Below the pieces are notes generated by a model. It was not told the DNA's origin. It was given only the letters and a program-made list of their open reading frames with translations, and made no database searches. Source: Streptomyces triticisoli (GTDB lineage Bacteria > Actinomycetota > Actinomycetes > Streptomycetales > Streptomycetaceae). From it: a DNA stretch of 64,000 nt. The DNA is taken from positions 1-64,000 of the forward strand of contig NZ_QFDQ01000059.1 of assembly GCF_003270085.1 (NCBI RefSeq), written 5' to 3'. Below, in pieces: positions 17,856 through 26,174 of the stretch (position 1 is the stretch's first letter; every line of letters starts with the position of its first letter). The position numbers and the translations under genes are program-made.

Positions 17856-18980
17856 TCAGCTGGTGCGCCTGGTCACGAACTCGGCCAGGGCCAGCAGGCC
17901 GCCCGCGTGCGCGGGGTCGGGGACGGCACGGGCCAGGTCGTCCACGGCCCGGGCCATCCGGTCGGCCGCCTGAGCCTGGGCCCAGTCCCGGCCGCCGGCC
18001 CGCTCCACCGCCAGCGCGGTGCGCTGCAGTTCCTCTTCTCCTTCCCGCCCTTCCCGATGGGGCCGCGAGTACAGCTCGGCGAGTTCGGCGGCGGCCGGGG
18101 CGCCGGAGGTCAGCGCGGCGACCACCGGCAGGGACTTCTTGCGGGCGGCGAGGTCGGCACCGGCCGGCTTTCCGGTGCGGCCCGGGTCACCCCATATGCC
18201 GATCACGTCGTCGATCAGCTGGAAGGCCAGCCCCGCCTGCCGGCCGAACGCGTCCAGCGCCTCGGCCTCCTCCTTCCCCGCTCCCGCGTACAGCGCGCCG
18301 ACGGCACAGGCGCAGCCGAGCAGTGCGCCCGTCTTGGCCTCGGCCATGGCCAGCACCTCGGCGAGCGTGACCTCGCCGGGGGCCCGATGCTCCAGGGCCG
18401 TGTCCGCCTGCTGGCCCGCGCACAGCTCGACCACGCAGGCCGCGAGCCGGGCGGCGGCCGCCTGGGACGCCGGGTGCCGGTCCTCGGCGAGCAGCCGCAG
18501 GGCCAGCGCCTGCAGGGCGTCCCCGGCGAGGATCGCGTCGGTGTCGCCGAACACCGCCCACGCGGTGGGCCGGTGCCGGCGGGTGGCGTCCCGGTCCATC
18601 ACGTCGTCGTGCAGCAACGTGAAGTTGTGGACCAGTTCCACCGCCGCGGCGGCCCGCGCCGCCCCCGCCCTCGCCTCCGGCCCGCCGAGTGCGGCGGCCG
18701 CCGTGAGGACGAGCGCCGGGCGGATCGCCTTGCCCTCGTTCCCTGCGGCCGGCGTGCCGTCCGCGTGCTCCCAGCCGAAGTGGTAGCGCGCGATCCGGCG
18801 CATCGAGGCGGGCAGGGAGTCGACCGCCGCCCGCAGTTCGGGATCGACCGACCTCCGGGAACGCTCGAGGATCAGCGCCGCGTCGTGTCCGTCGGGCGCA
18901 CCCACCGGCCGGGGCACGGTCGCCGGACGCTCTGCCGTCCGCTCTGTCGTCTCCGTCATGGACTCGGCCATCCGATCCAC
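17856..18980 (-). CDS. Polyprenyl diphosphate synthase, candidate encapsulin cargo
   Basis: The 374-residue trans-isoprenyl diphosphate synthase has the first Asp-rich motif in LLHDDVMDRDATRR near residue 125. The second motif lies in FQLIDDVIGIWGD near 265, close to actinobacterial geranylgeranyl-type synthases. It condenses IPP with allylic diphosphates; product length is not decidable by eye. An N-terminal ~40-residue stretch before the domain is rich in Thr, Glu, Pro and Ala and looks disordered, as in cargo of family-2 encapsulins. The GTG at 18980 is chosen because GAGGGG lies 7 bases upstream (ATGs at 18971 and 18959 are alternatives). It is 118 bases downstream of the encapsulin shell gene on the same strand. 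Confidence 0.9.
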   Translation of the reverse strand: MDRMAESMTETTERTAERPATVPRPVGAPDGHDAALILERSRRSVDPELRAAVDSLPASMRRIARYHFGWEHADGTPAAGNEGKAIRPALVLTAAAALGGPEARAGAARAAAAVELVHNFTLLHDDVMDRDATRRHRPTAWAVFGDTDAILAGDALQALALRLLAEDRHPASQAAAARLAACVVELCAGQQADTALEHRAPGEVTLAEVLAMAEAKTGALLGCACAVGALYAGAGKEEAEALDAFGRQAGLAFQLIDDVIGIWGDPGRTGKPAGADLAARKKSLPVVAALTSGAPAAAELAELYSRPHREGREGEEELQRTALAVERAGGRDWAQAQAADRMARAVDDLARAVPDPAHAGGLLALAEFVTRRTS

Positions 18981-19098
18981 ATCCGATCCCCCTCGGAAGA
19001 GACCGCGGACGGTGGAGCTTCCGCAGCCGGAACCTGGCGCGTACTCCCGGGATGTACCCGGCCCGGCGGGCCGGGACACCGGTGGGCGGCGCGAGTCG

Positions 19099-20505
19099 TC
19101 AGCGCCAACGGCCGACCTCGATGTTCTCCAGGACGCCCAGCGCGTCCGGCACCAGCACCGCCGCCGAGTAGTAGGCCGTCACCAGGTACTTGATGACCGC
19201 CTGCTCGTTGATGCCCATGAACCGCACGGACAGGCTCGGCTCGATCTCGTCGGGGATCCCCTTGGCCCGCAGCCCGATGACGCCCTGGTCGTCCTCGCCG
19301 GTGCGCATCGCGATGATCGAGCTGGTCCTGGCGTCGGTGACCGGGATCTTGTTGCACGGGAAGATCGGCACCCCGCGCCAGGTGGGGATGCGGTTGCCGC
19401 CCATGTCGATGGTCTCCGGGACCAGCCCCCGCTTGTTCAGCTCGCGGCCGAACGCGGCGATCGCGCGCGGATGGGCGAGGAAGAGCTTGGTACCGCGGCG
19501 CCGGCTGAGCAGCTCGTCCATGTCGTCGGGGCTCGGCACACCGTCGTGCGGCTGGATCCGCTGGTCGTACTCGCAGTTGTGGAGCAGGCCGAAGTCGCGG
19601 TTGTTGATCAGCTCGTGCTCCTGGCACTCCTTCAACGCCTCGACGGTCAGCCTCAGTTGCTGCTCCGTCTGGTTCATCGGCTGGTTGTAGAGGTCGGCCA
19701 CGCGCGAGTGGATGCGCAGGACGGTCTGGGCGATGCTCAGCTCGTACTCGCGGGGGCGGCCCTCGTAGTCGACGAAGGTGTGCGGGATGTCCGGCTCGCC
19801 GTCGTGGCCGGCAGCGAGGTCGACCGCCTTCTCGCCGTACTTGTTGGCGCGCTGCCCCGGGATCGAGCGCAGCCGCCGGAGGTGGGCGCGCAGCGACTCG
19901 GCGCGGTCGGTGACCTGTTCGAAGTCGTGGCGGGACAGGACGAGGACGGTGCACGTGGTGTCCGCGCGTGCGGTGTACTCCCAGATGGCGTCCGGGTCGA
20001 GGAGCGCCTGGTCGCCGAAGTAGGCGCCGTTGGCGAGGACGCCGAGGACCTGGTCGTCGCCGTAGGGGCCGGTGCCGACCTTCTGGACCCTGCCGTGCGC
20101 CAGCAGGTACACCTCCTCGGCCTGGTTGCCGAACGAGGCGATCACCTGGCCGGCGGCGATCTCCCGCTGCCGGCAGCGCTGGGCGAGCTCCGAGAGCACG
20201 TCCTCGTCCTCGTACCCGCGCAGGGCCGGCAGTTCGCCGAGTTCGGCGGGGATGACCTCGGTTCTGTCGCCGGTCTTCACGAAGGTGATGCGGCCGTCGC
20301 CGACGGCGTAGGTGAGCCGCCGGTTCACCCGGTACGTGCCGCCCTGCACGTCGACCCAGGGCAGCATGCGCAGCAGCCAGCGCGAGCTGATCTCCTGCAT
20401 CTGGGGAACGGACTTGGTGGTGGTGGCCAGGTTCCGCGCGGCCGCGGTGCCGAGGCTCTGCTGCGGCCGGCCCTGTTCCGCGCGGACCTCTTCGCCTACC
20501 GACAT
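19099..20505 (-). CDS. Family-2B encapsulin shell protein with inserted cyclic-nucleotide-binding domain
   Basis: The 468-residue protein lacks any helix-turn-helix. Residues ~1-90 are the family-2 encapsulin N-terminal arm and E-loop region ([20 protein letters not shown]). Residues ~94-205 are a CRP-like cyclic-nucleotide-binding domain ([15 protein letters not shown], then [10 protein letters not shown]). The remainder is the HK97-type shell core ([55 protein letters not shown], ending in [20 protein letters not shown]). Family-2B shells self-assemble into protein nanocompartments that enclose terpenoid or other enzymes. GGGAGGA precedes the ATG by 9 bases. Older annotation would call it a Crp-type nucleotide-binding protein. 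Confidence 0.88.
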   Translation of the reverse strand: MSVGEEVRAEQGRPQQSLGTAAARNLATTTKSVPQMQEISSRWLLRMLPWVDVQGGTYRVNRRLTYAVGDGRITFVKTGDRTEVIPAELGELPALRGYEDEDVLSELAQRCRQREIAAGQVIASFGNQAEEVYLLAHGRVQKVGTGPYGDDQVLGVLANGAYFGDQALLDPDAIWEYTARADTTCTVLVLSRHDFEQVTDRAESLRAHLRRLRSIPGQRANKYGEKAVDLAAGHDGEPDIPHTFVDYEGRPREYELSIAQTVLRIHSRVADLYNQPMNQTEQQLRLTVEALKECQEHELINNRDFGLLHNCEYDQRIQPHDGVPSPDDMDELLSRRRGTKLFLAHPRAIAAFGRELNKRGLVPETIDMGGNRIPTWRGVPIFPCNKIPVTDARTSSIIAMRTGEDDQGVIGLRAKGIPDEIEPSLSVRFMGINEQAVIKYLVTAYYSAAVLVPDALGVLENIEVGRWR

Positions 20506-20692
20506 AGAGAATTGTCCTCCCGCTCACGCCCGGCACGCTCGGCGCCGCGCATCGATCTTGCGGGCACCAGCCTTCCATCACGGAAAGTGTCCGTACCATT
20601 ACCCGAAAGAGCGGGAATGGATCACCGTCGCCCCGGGCAGACAAGGGCCCCTCCCGGCGGCGGGCGGATGTGCCGACCCGGACAATGGCCGC

Positions 20693-21610
20693 GTGACCAG
20701 CTCCGCCGCTCCCGATCCCGCCGCGCTCGCCCCGAGGCTCCCCTCGCCCCTGCAGGAGGTCGCCGACGACCGCTTCGCCCGGCGCGGTCTGCGGCTGCTG
20801 CTCAAGCGCGACGACCTGATCCACCCGGAGCTGACCGGCAACAAGTGGCGCAAACTCGCCCCGAACCTGAGGGCCGCGGCCGGACGGACGGTCGTGACCT
20901 TCGGCGGCGCCTGGTCCAACCATCTGCGCGCGACCGCCGCCGCGGGCCGCCTCCTGGGCCTGCGCACGGTCGGTGTGGTCCGCGGGCAGGAGCTCGCCGA
21001 CCGACCCCTCAACCCCTCCCTCGCCCGGTGCGCGGCCGACGGGATGCGGTTGCACTTCGTCGACCGGACGACCTACCGCCGCAAGTCCGAGCCGGAGACG
21101 CTCGCCGCCGTACTGCGCGACATCGGTGCCGAGGAGCCGTACGTCGTCCCCGAGGGCGGCAGCAACGCCCTCGCCGTACGCGGCTGCCGGGCCCTGGGCG
21201 AGGAACTCGGCGCCCACGCCGACGTCGTCGCCCTGGCCTGTGGCACCGGCGGCACCCTGGCCGGTCTGGCCGCGGGCCTCCCGCCCGGCCGGCGCGTCCT
21301 GGGCGTACCGGTCCTCAGGGGCGGCTTCCTGACGGCGGACATACAGGCCCTGCAGGAGCGGGCCTTCGGCGCCCGCCGCGGCACCTGGTCGCTCGACGAG
21401 CGCTTCCACTTCGGCGGCTACGCCCGCACCACATCCGAACTCGACGCCTTCGCCGAGGACTTCACCGGCCGGCACGGCGTCCCCGTCGAGCGCCTCTACG
21501 TCGCCAAGCTGCTGTACGCCCTGGTCGCCCTGGCCGGCGAGGGCGCCTTCGCGCGCGGGACGACGATCGCCGCTGTCGTCACGGGCAGCCCCTTCCCGGT
21601 ACAGCCCTGA
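20693..21610 (+). CDS. PLP-dependent ACC deaminase / D-cysteine desulfhydrase family enzyme
   Basis: The 305-residue fold-type II PLP enzyme has the PLP-binding Lys in LTGNKWRKLAPNL near residue 50, FGGAWSNHLRATAAA near 75, and the phosphate-binding loop GTGGTLAGLAAGL near 185. The family deaminates 1-aminocyclopropane-1-carboxylate or desulfhydrates D-cysteine; the specificity residues cannot be decided by eye. GTG 20693 lacks a clear ribosome binding site. GACAAT at 20681 sits about 7 bases before it, so a leaderless transcript is possible. It is divergent from the encapsulin gene. It has no disordered arm, so I do not treat it as cargo. Confidence 0.85.
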   Translation: MTSSAAPDPAALAPRLPSPLQEVADDRFARRGLRLLLKRDDLIHPELTGNKWRKLAPNLRAAAGRTVVTFGGAWSNHLRATAAAGRLLGLRTVGVVRGQELADRPLNPSLARCAADGMRLHFVDRTTYRRKSEPETLAAVLRDIGAEEPYVVPEGGSNALAVRGCRALGEELGAHADVVALACGTGGTLAGLAAGLPPGRRVLGVPVLRGGFLTADIQALQERAFGARRGTWSLDERFHFGGYARTTSELDAFAEDFTGRHGVPVERLYVAKLLYALVALAGEGAFARGTTIAAVVTGSPFPVQP

Positions 21611-21687
21611 CCCGCGTGCCCGGCCGCGTTCCCGCCCCCTCGCTCACGCCCCTCCCGCGCTCACGCCGTCCCCCTCACCGTCCCCCC

Positions 21688-23283
21688 TCACACCGTCTCC
21701 CGGTAGGCGGCCGCCTCCTCCAGGTCGAGCCTGCGCAGCAGGGTGCGCAGCATCTCGTCGTCGATGTAGCGCCCGTCCCGCAGCCGTACGAAGATCTCGC
21801 GCTCGGTGCTGATCATGTCCCGGGACAGCCGGCGGTAGATGTCGTCGACCGACTCGCCGGTGACCGGGTTGACCTGGCCGAGGCGCTCCCACACGGAGTT
21901 GCGGCGGCGCTCCAGGACCGTGCGGAGCCGTTCGGCGAGCGGCTGGGGCAGGGTGTTGCGCTCGTCCTGGAGGAGTTCCTCCAGGCGCTGCTCGGCGGCC
22001 CGGGAGGCCTGTGCCTGGGCGTTCGCCTCGGCCAGGGTCTCCGCCTGCGCACTCCGGCCGGGGAACTTCAGCAGGCGGATCAGCGGCGGCAGCGTCAGGC
22101 CCTGCACCACCAGCGTCCCGATGACCGTCGTGAAGGTCAGGAAGAGCAGCAGGCTGTGCCTGGGGAACGGCTCGCCGTCGTGCAGCGTGGCCGGGATCGA
22201 GAAGGCGATGGCCAGGGACACCACGCCCCGCATCCCGGCCCAGGCGGTGACCATCGCGCCCCTCCAGGTGGGGTTCTCCTCCCGCGCCCGGACGCGCCGG
22301 GACAGCAGGCGGGGCAGGAACGCCGCCGGGTACACCCACACGAACCGGGTGGCGACGACCACCAGGAAGACGGCGGCCGCGTACCAGGCGGCCTCGGCGC
22401 CCGCGTGCGCCCTGAGGCCCCTCAGGACGATCGGCAGCTGCAGTCCGATGAGGGCGAACACCGAGGACTCCAGGACGAAGGCGACCATCTTCCACACCGC
22501 CTCCTCCTGGAGCCGGGTGGCGAAGTCGACCTCCCACGCGCGGTGGCCGAGGTAGAGGGCGACCGTGACGACGGCGAGGACACCGGAGGCGTGCAGCTGC
22601 TCGGCGACGCCGTAGGCGACGAACGGGATCAGCAGGGAGAGCGTGTTCTGCAGCAGCGGCTCCTCCAGATGGGTGCGCAGCCAGTGCAGCGGCGCCATCA
22701 GCACCAGTCCGACGCCGACGCCGCCGACCGCCGCGACCAGGAACTCCTCGACGCCCCCGGCCCAGGTCGCGCCCTCGCCGACCGCGGCGGCCACCGCCAC
22801 CTTGTAGGCGGTGATCGCGGTGGCGTCGTTGAGCAGGGACTCCCCCTGCAGGATCGTGGTGATCCGCGAGGGCAGCCCGACCCGACGGGCCACCGCCGTC
22901 GCCGCGACCGCGTCCGGCGGCGCCACCACCGCGCCCAGCACCAGCGCGGCCGTCAGCGGCAGCCCCGGCACGATCAGGTACGCGGCCCAGCCGACCACGA
23001 AGGTCGCGAACAGCACGTACCCGACCGAGAGCAGCGCCACGGGTCGCAGCTGCGCGCGCAGGTCGAGGTAGGAGCTGTCCCGGGTCGACGTGTACAGCAG
23101 CGGGGGCAGCAGCAGCGGCAGGACCACTCCGGGGTCGAGGGTGTAGGCGGGGACCCCGGGGACGTAGGAGACCGCCAGTCCGGCCGCGACCAGCAGCAGG
23201 GGTGCCGGTACGGGGGTGCGCCGGGCGGCCCCGGCCACCGTGGCACTGCCCGCGACCAGCAACAGCAGCGGCATCACGTCCAT
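21688..23283 (-). CDS. CPA1-type Na+/H+ antiporter
   Basis: The 531-residue protein has about 12 hydrophobic membrane segments in the first 400 residues. It carries the family motif GAVVAPPDAVAATAVARRVG near 110 and the ion-path motif LLNDATAITAYK near 145. A cytoplasmic C-terminal tail of ~130 residues is rich in Glu/Arg and probably coiled-coil. It exchanges Na+ (or K+) for H+. The start at 23283 (MDVMPLLLL) has GAGGG close upstream; the ATG at 23274 has better spacing and is an alternative. It is divergent from a UBP-type zinc-finger gene, 75 bp apart. Confidence 0.9.
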   Translation of the reverse strand: MDVMPLLLLVAGSATVAGAARRTPVPAPLLLVAAGLAVSYVPGVPAYTLDPGVVLPLLLPPLLYTSTRDSSYLDLRAQLRPVALLSVGYVLFATFVVGWAAYLIVPGLPLTAALVLGAVVAPPDAVAATAVARRVGLPSRITTILQGESLLNDATAITAYKVAVAAAVGEGATWAGGVEEFLVAAVGGVGVGLVLMAPLHWLRTHLEEPLLQNTLSLLIPFVAYGVAEQLHASGVLAVVTVALYLGHRAWEVDFATRLQEEAVWKMVAFVLESSVFALIGLQLPIVLRGLRAHAGAEAAWYAAAVFLVVVATRFVWVYPAAFLPRLLSRRVRAREENPTWRGAMVTAWAGMRGVVSLAIAFSIPATLHDGEPFPRHSLLLFLTFTTVIGTLVVQGLTLPPLIRLLKFPGRSAQAETLAEANAQAQASRAAEQRLEELLQDERNTLPQPLAERLRTVLERRRNSVWERLGQVNPVTGESVDDIYRRLSRDMISTEREIFVRLRDGRYIDDEMLRTLLRRLDLEEAAAYRETV

Positions 23284-23358
23284 CGCCCTCACCCGCCCGT
23301 CGTTCTCGCCGCCCGCTTTCCGCACGGTCACCCGCGCACCCGTCGTAACCTGGCAATC

Positions 23359-23619
23359 ATGAAACAGTGCACGCACGCCGGCACGCTGCCGCGTCCGGAG
23401 CCCGCGCCCGAGAGCGAGACCTGCCCGGAGTGCCTGGCGGACGGCACGGATCCGGTGCAGCTGCGGCTGTGTCTGACCTGTGGGCACGTCGCGTGCTGCG
23501 ACTCCTCGTCGGGACGGCACGCGACCAGGCACCACGAGGACACCGGGCACCCCGTGATGCGGACCTTCGAGCCCGGCGAGGACTGGCGTTGGTGCTTCGT
23601 GGACCACGTGCTCGTGTGA
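23359..23619 (+). CDS. UBP-type zinc-finger protein
   Basis: The 86-residue protein is a single UBP-type zinc finger: CPECLADG, LRLCLTCGHVACCDSS, then RHATRHHEDTGHPVMRTFEPGEDWRWCFVDHV. At least eight Cys/His residues are placed to bind two or three zinc ions. In eukaryotes the fold binds ubiquitin C-termini; in bacteria the partner is unknown. TAACCT (23347-23352) lies 6 bases before the ATG, so translation may be leaderless. It is divergent from the antiporter. Confidence 0.87.
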   Translation: MKQCTHAGTLPRPEPAPESETCPECLADGTDPVQLRLCLTCGHVACCDSSSGRHATRHHEDTGHPVMRTFEPGEDWRWCFVDHVLV

Positions 23620-23681
23620 CCGCGCCCGGGTGACCGTGCCCGGGTGACGTGCTCCTGCGACGGGGGTCGGAGGGTTCGACG

Positions 23682-23706
23682 GTTCGACCGTCTGACGTCT
23701 GGGTAC
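23682..23706 (+). promoter_or_regulatory. Candidate SigB/SigH-type promoter upstream of ushX-sigH
   Basis: GGGTAC (23701-23706) is preceded by GTTC (23682-23685) with a 15-base spacer, close to the GTTT-N14-16-GGGTAY pattern of stress sigma factors of the SigB/SigH group. It lies about 210 bases before ushX. Known work in S. coelicolor describes several promoters for this operon; which one this is cannot be said. Confidence 0.45.
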
Positions 23707-23915
23707 GACAATCCGGCCCGCGCTGTTCCCGTTGGGGCCCGCAAACCCCTAGCCACGTAGCGTATTCGCGGCTTTACTATGAGTGACAGCGGGGGGTTGG
23801 GGTCCCGGGACAGGAATGCCGAGCGCGCGGTAGCGTCACCGCTGAACCATGTATCGCGTTACCCCGGGGGGCGACCCTCGGCCCTGAGAGAACTTGTACC
23901 ACCTTGGAGGTGAGG

Positions 23916-24332
23916 GTGTCCCAGATCGCAGGCGAGCCCGTGGCGAACCAGGACTTCGTGGAGGTCCGGCTGCCGGCTGCGGGTGCCTACCTGTCGGTGC
24001 TGCGGACGGCCACGGCCGGTCTCGCAGCCCGCTTGGACTTCACCCTCGACGAGATCGAGGACCTGCGCATCGCGGTGGACGAGGCCTGCGCGATCCTGCT
24101 CCAGCAGGCCGTACCCGGCTCGGTGCTCAGCTGTGTCTTCCGGCTGGTCGACGACTCGCTCGAGGTGACCGTCTCGGCCCCGACCACGGACGGCCACGCG
24201 CCCTCGCGGGACACGTTCGCCTGGACCGTCCTGTCCGCGCTCGCGGGTAAGGTCTCCTCCGCCGTGGACGAGGACAAGACCGTGTCGATCAGCCTCCACA
24301 AACAGCGCGGCGCGGGACCCGGGCCGGCGTGA
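23916..24332 (+). CDS. ushX: Anti-sigma factor of SigH (RsbW-like kinase fold)
   Basis: The 138-residue protein has the GHKL/HATPase anti-sigma fold: LDEIEDLRIAVDEACAILL near residue 45 carries the N-box-like region. It matches the S. coelicolor UshX/PrsH protein, which binds and holds SigH in the cytoplasm. GGAGGTGAG lies 5 bases before the GTG at 23916. Its TGA overlaps the sigH GTG, so the antagonist and sigma factor are made in coupled amounts. No anti-anti-sigma gene is adjacent. Confidence 0.88.
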   Translation: MSQIAGEPVANQDFVEVRLPAAGAYLSVLRTATAGLAARLDFTLDEIEDLRIAVDEACAILLQQAVPGSVLSCVFRLVDDSLEVTVSAPTTDGHAPSRDTFAWTVLSALAGKVSSAVDEDKTVSISLHKQRGAGPGPA

Positions 24333-25546
24333 GGAACGGGGACGGGCCGGTGCGGGACGAAGAGCGCGGCACACGGGAGCTGCCGGCCGAGGGCGGGATT
24401 CCCGCCCGCGCGGACGAGGTCACGAGCCCGGACGGGACCACCCCGGGCGGCCCGGCCGTGCCCCGGCCCACGGCGGGCGGCGTCGACGGCATCCCGGAGC
24501 AGGCAAGGCCGCACCCGGAGGACGAGCCGTCGGCGGCCGGCCTTCCGGGCGAGGGGCTCGCGCGGGGCGACGTCGTGCGGGGCACGCCCGCGCCGACGCG
24601 GAGCGGAGCCGGTGCCGGCCATGGAGGTCCTCCCCCTCACGGGGATTCCCCCTGTTCGCGCGAAGGCGAGAACGCGGGGAAGGAGGCGGGGGCTCGGGGA
24701 AGGGCAACGGGCGGGACGATGAGCGAGCACGAGCGAAACTCCGAGGCCGACGGGCAGGGCGTGCCGAGCGCGCACCGCGCGCAGCACGGCCCTCAGGACC
24801 GCAGTGGCGCACGCGCGATGTTCGTCGAACTGCGCACGCTGAGGGAGGGCAGCCCGCAGTACGCGGAGCTGCGCAACCAGCTGGTCCGCATGCACCTGCC
24901 GCTCGTCGAGCACCTCGCGCGCCGTTTCCGCAACCGCGGTGAGCCGCTGGACGACCTGACCCAGGTCGCCACCATCGGTCTGATCAAGTCGGTCGACCGG
25001 TTCGACCCGGACCGCGGCGTGGAGTTCTCGACGTACGCGACCCCGACGGTCGTCGGCGAGATCAAGCGGCACTTCCGGGACAAGGGCTGGGCGGTGCGCG
25101 TACCGCGCCGGCTGCAGGAGCTGCGCCTGGCGCTCACCACCGCGACGGCCGAGCTGTCCCAGCTGCACGGCCGCTCCCCCACGGTGCACGAGCTGGCCGA
25201 GAAGCTGGCCATCTCCGAGGAGGAGGTCCTGGAGGGCCTGGAGTCGGCCAACGCCTACTCCACCCTGTCCCTGGACGTCCCCGACACCGACGACGAGTCC
25301 CCGGCGGTCGCCGACACCCTCGGCGCGGAGGACGAGGCGCTGGAGGGCGTGGAGTACCGCGAGTCGCTCAAGCCGCTGCTGGAGGACCTTCCCCCGCGCG
25401 AGAAGCGGATCCTGCTGCTGCGCTTCTTCGGCAACATGACCCAGTCGCAGATCGCGCAGGAGGTCGGCATCTCCCAGATGCACGTCTCCCGGCTGCTGGC
25501 CCGCACGCTGGCCCAGCTGCGGGAGAAGCTGCTGGTGGAGGAGTAG
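24329..25546 (+). CDS. sigH: Stress-response sigma factor of the SigB/F/G group
   Basis: This is a 405-residue frame. The sigma domains begin near residue 165: region 2 FRNRGEPLDDLTQVATIGLI, then SVDRFDPDRGVEFSTYATPT; region 3 around RVPRRLQELRLALTTATAEL; region 4 at the C-terminus with NMTQSQIAQEVGISQMHVSR. The first ~160 residues are Gly/Pro/Ala-rich and probably disordered. In S. coelicolor sigH gives a nested set of products from different starts and processing; internal starts here include ATG 24719. SigH directs osmotic and heat stress genes and links to differentiation. It overlaps ushX (GTGA). Confidence 0.93.
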   Translation: MRNGDGPVRDEERGTRELPAEGGIPARADEVTSPDGTTPGGPAVPRPTAGGVDGIPEQARPHPEDEPSAAGLPGEGLARGDVVRGTPAPTRSGAGAGHGGPPPHGDSPCSREGENAGKEAGARGRATGGTMSEHERNSEADGQGVPSAHRAQHGPQDRSGARAMFVELRTLREGSPQYAELRNQLVRMHLPLVEHLARRFRNRGEPLDDLTQVATIGLIKSVDRFDPDRGVEFSTYATPTVVGEIKRHFRDKGWAVRVPRRLQELRLALTTATAELSQLHGRSPTVHELAEKLAISEEEVLEGLESANAYSTLSLDVPDTDDESPAVADTLGAEDEALEGVEYRESLKPLLEDLPPREKRILLLRFFGNMTQSQIAQEVGISQMHVSRLLARTLAQLREKLLVEE

Positions 25547-25564
25547 AGCAGTGGCGGAAGGGCC

Positions 25565-26059
25565 CTAACGCTGTTCGGTTTCCCGGGTGCGGCCCGGGCC
25601 CTTGATGTCGAGGGCCTGGGTCGTCGCCGGGTTCACGAGCAGCACCAGCGAGGTCACGGCCACGACGGCGAGCGCGATGCCGGCCGGGATGGCCATGCTG
25701 TCGGCCTGCAGCAGGTTGTAGGCCACGGGCAGTGCCAGGATCTGCGTGATGACCGCCGGTCCCCGGCTCCAGCTGCGCCGCAGCAGCAGCCCCCGGGCGG
25801 CGAGCAGCGGCAGCAGCGCGAGCACGAGCACCGTGATGCCGCCGGTGATGCCGGTCTCCCGGTCGCTTCCGTCGCCGGTGACGCCGAGGACGAGCATCCA
25901 GGCCCCGCCCACGAGCAGCGCGAGCCCTTCCAGCGCGGACAGCGCCGCCGCGTACGTCAGCCGCCGCGGACGCGGGCCGACGGCGCCCTCGGCACCCGTG
26001 GCGTCCGTGACATCCGTGGCGTCCGTGGTTTTCCGGGTGGGGTTCTGCTCACTGCTCAC
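25565..26059 (-). CDS. Small integral membrane protein, function unknown
   Basis: The 164-residue protein has a ~45-residue polar N-terminus rich in Thr/Asp and repeated [14 protein letters not shown] sequence, then four predicted membrane segments (about 52-72, 82-100, 108-128, 132-150). It ends with the charged tail [15 protein letters not shown] recognise no family beyond a conserved streptomycete membrane protein. The GTG at 26059 is the best start; its ribosome binding site is weak. It is convergent with sigH, with 18 bases between the stops. Confidence 0.75.
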   Translation of the reverse strand: MSSEQNPTRKTTDATDVTDATGAEGAVGPRPRRLTYAAALSALEGLALLVGGAWMLVLGVTGDGSDRETGITGGITVLVLALLPLLAARGLLLRRSWSRGPAVITQILALPVAYNLLQADSMAIPAGIALAVVAVTSLVLLVNPATTQALDIKGPGRTRETEQR

Positions 26060-26174
26060 CCCAGCAGGGTAGCTCTCACGGCCCGGACCACCGTGTGCAG
26101 GCTCACATCCGGATCCCTGTCCGATCCCTGCCTCGGTGTGGGCCGGGTACTGCCCGGTAGGTACGCTGCACCCC

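Noticed and set aside
19099..20505. CRP/FNR-type transcription factor
   Set aside because: The cyclic-nucleotide-binding domain is present, but the C-terminal half has no helix-turn-helix and is far too long; it matches the encapsulin shell core.
20693..21610. PLP enzyme as a second encapsulin cargo
   Set aside because: Some family-2 shells enclose a cysteine desulfurase, but this enzyme is a different PLP fold, is divergent, and lacks a disordered arm.
18958..23619. A continuous 1553-codon plus-strand reading frame
   Set aside because: It runs antisense through the encapsulin and antiporter genes and in frame through the PLP enzyme and UBP finger; only its last part (23359-23619) is a real gene. 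Long open antisense frames are normal at this GC content.
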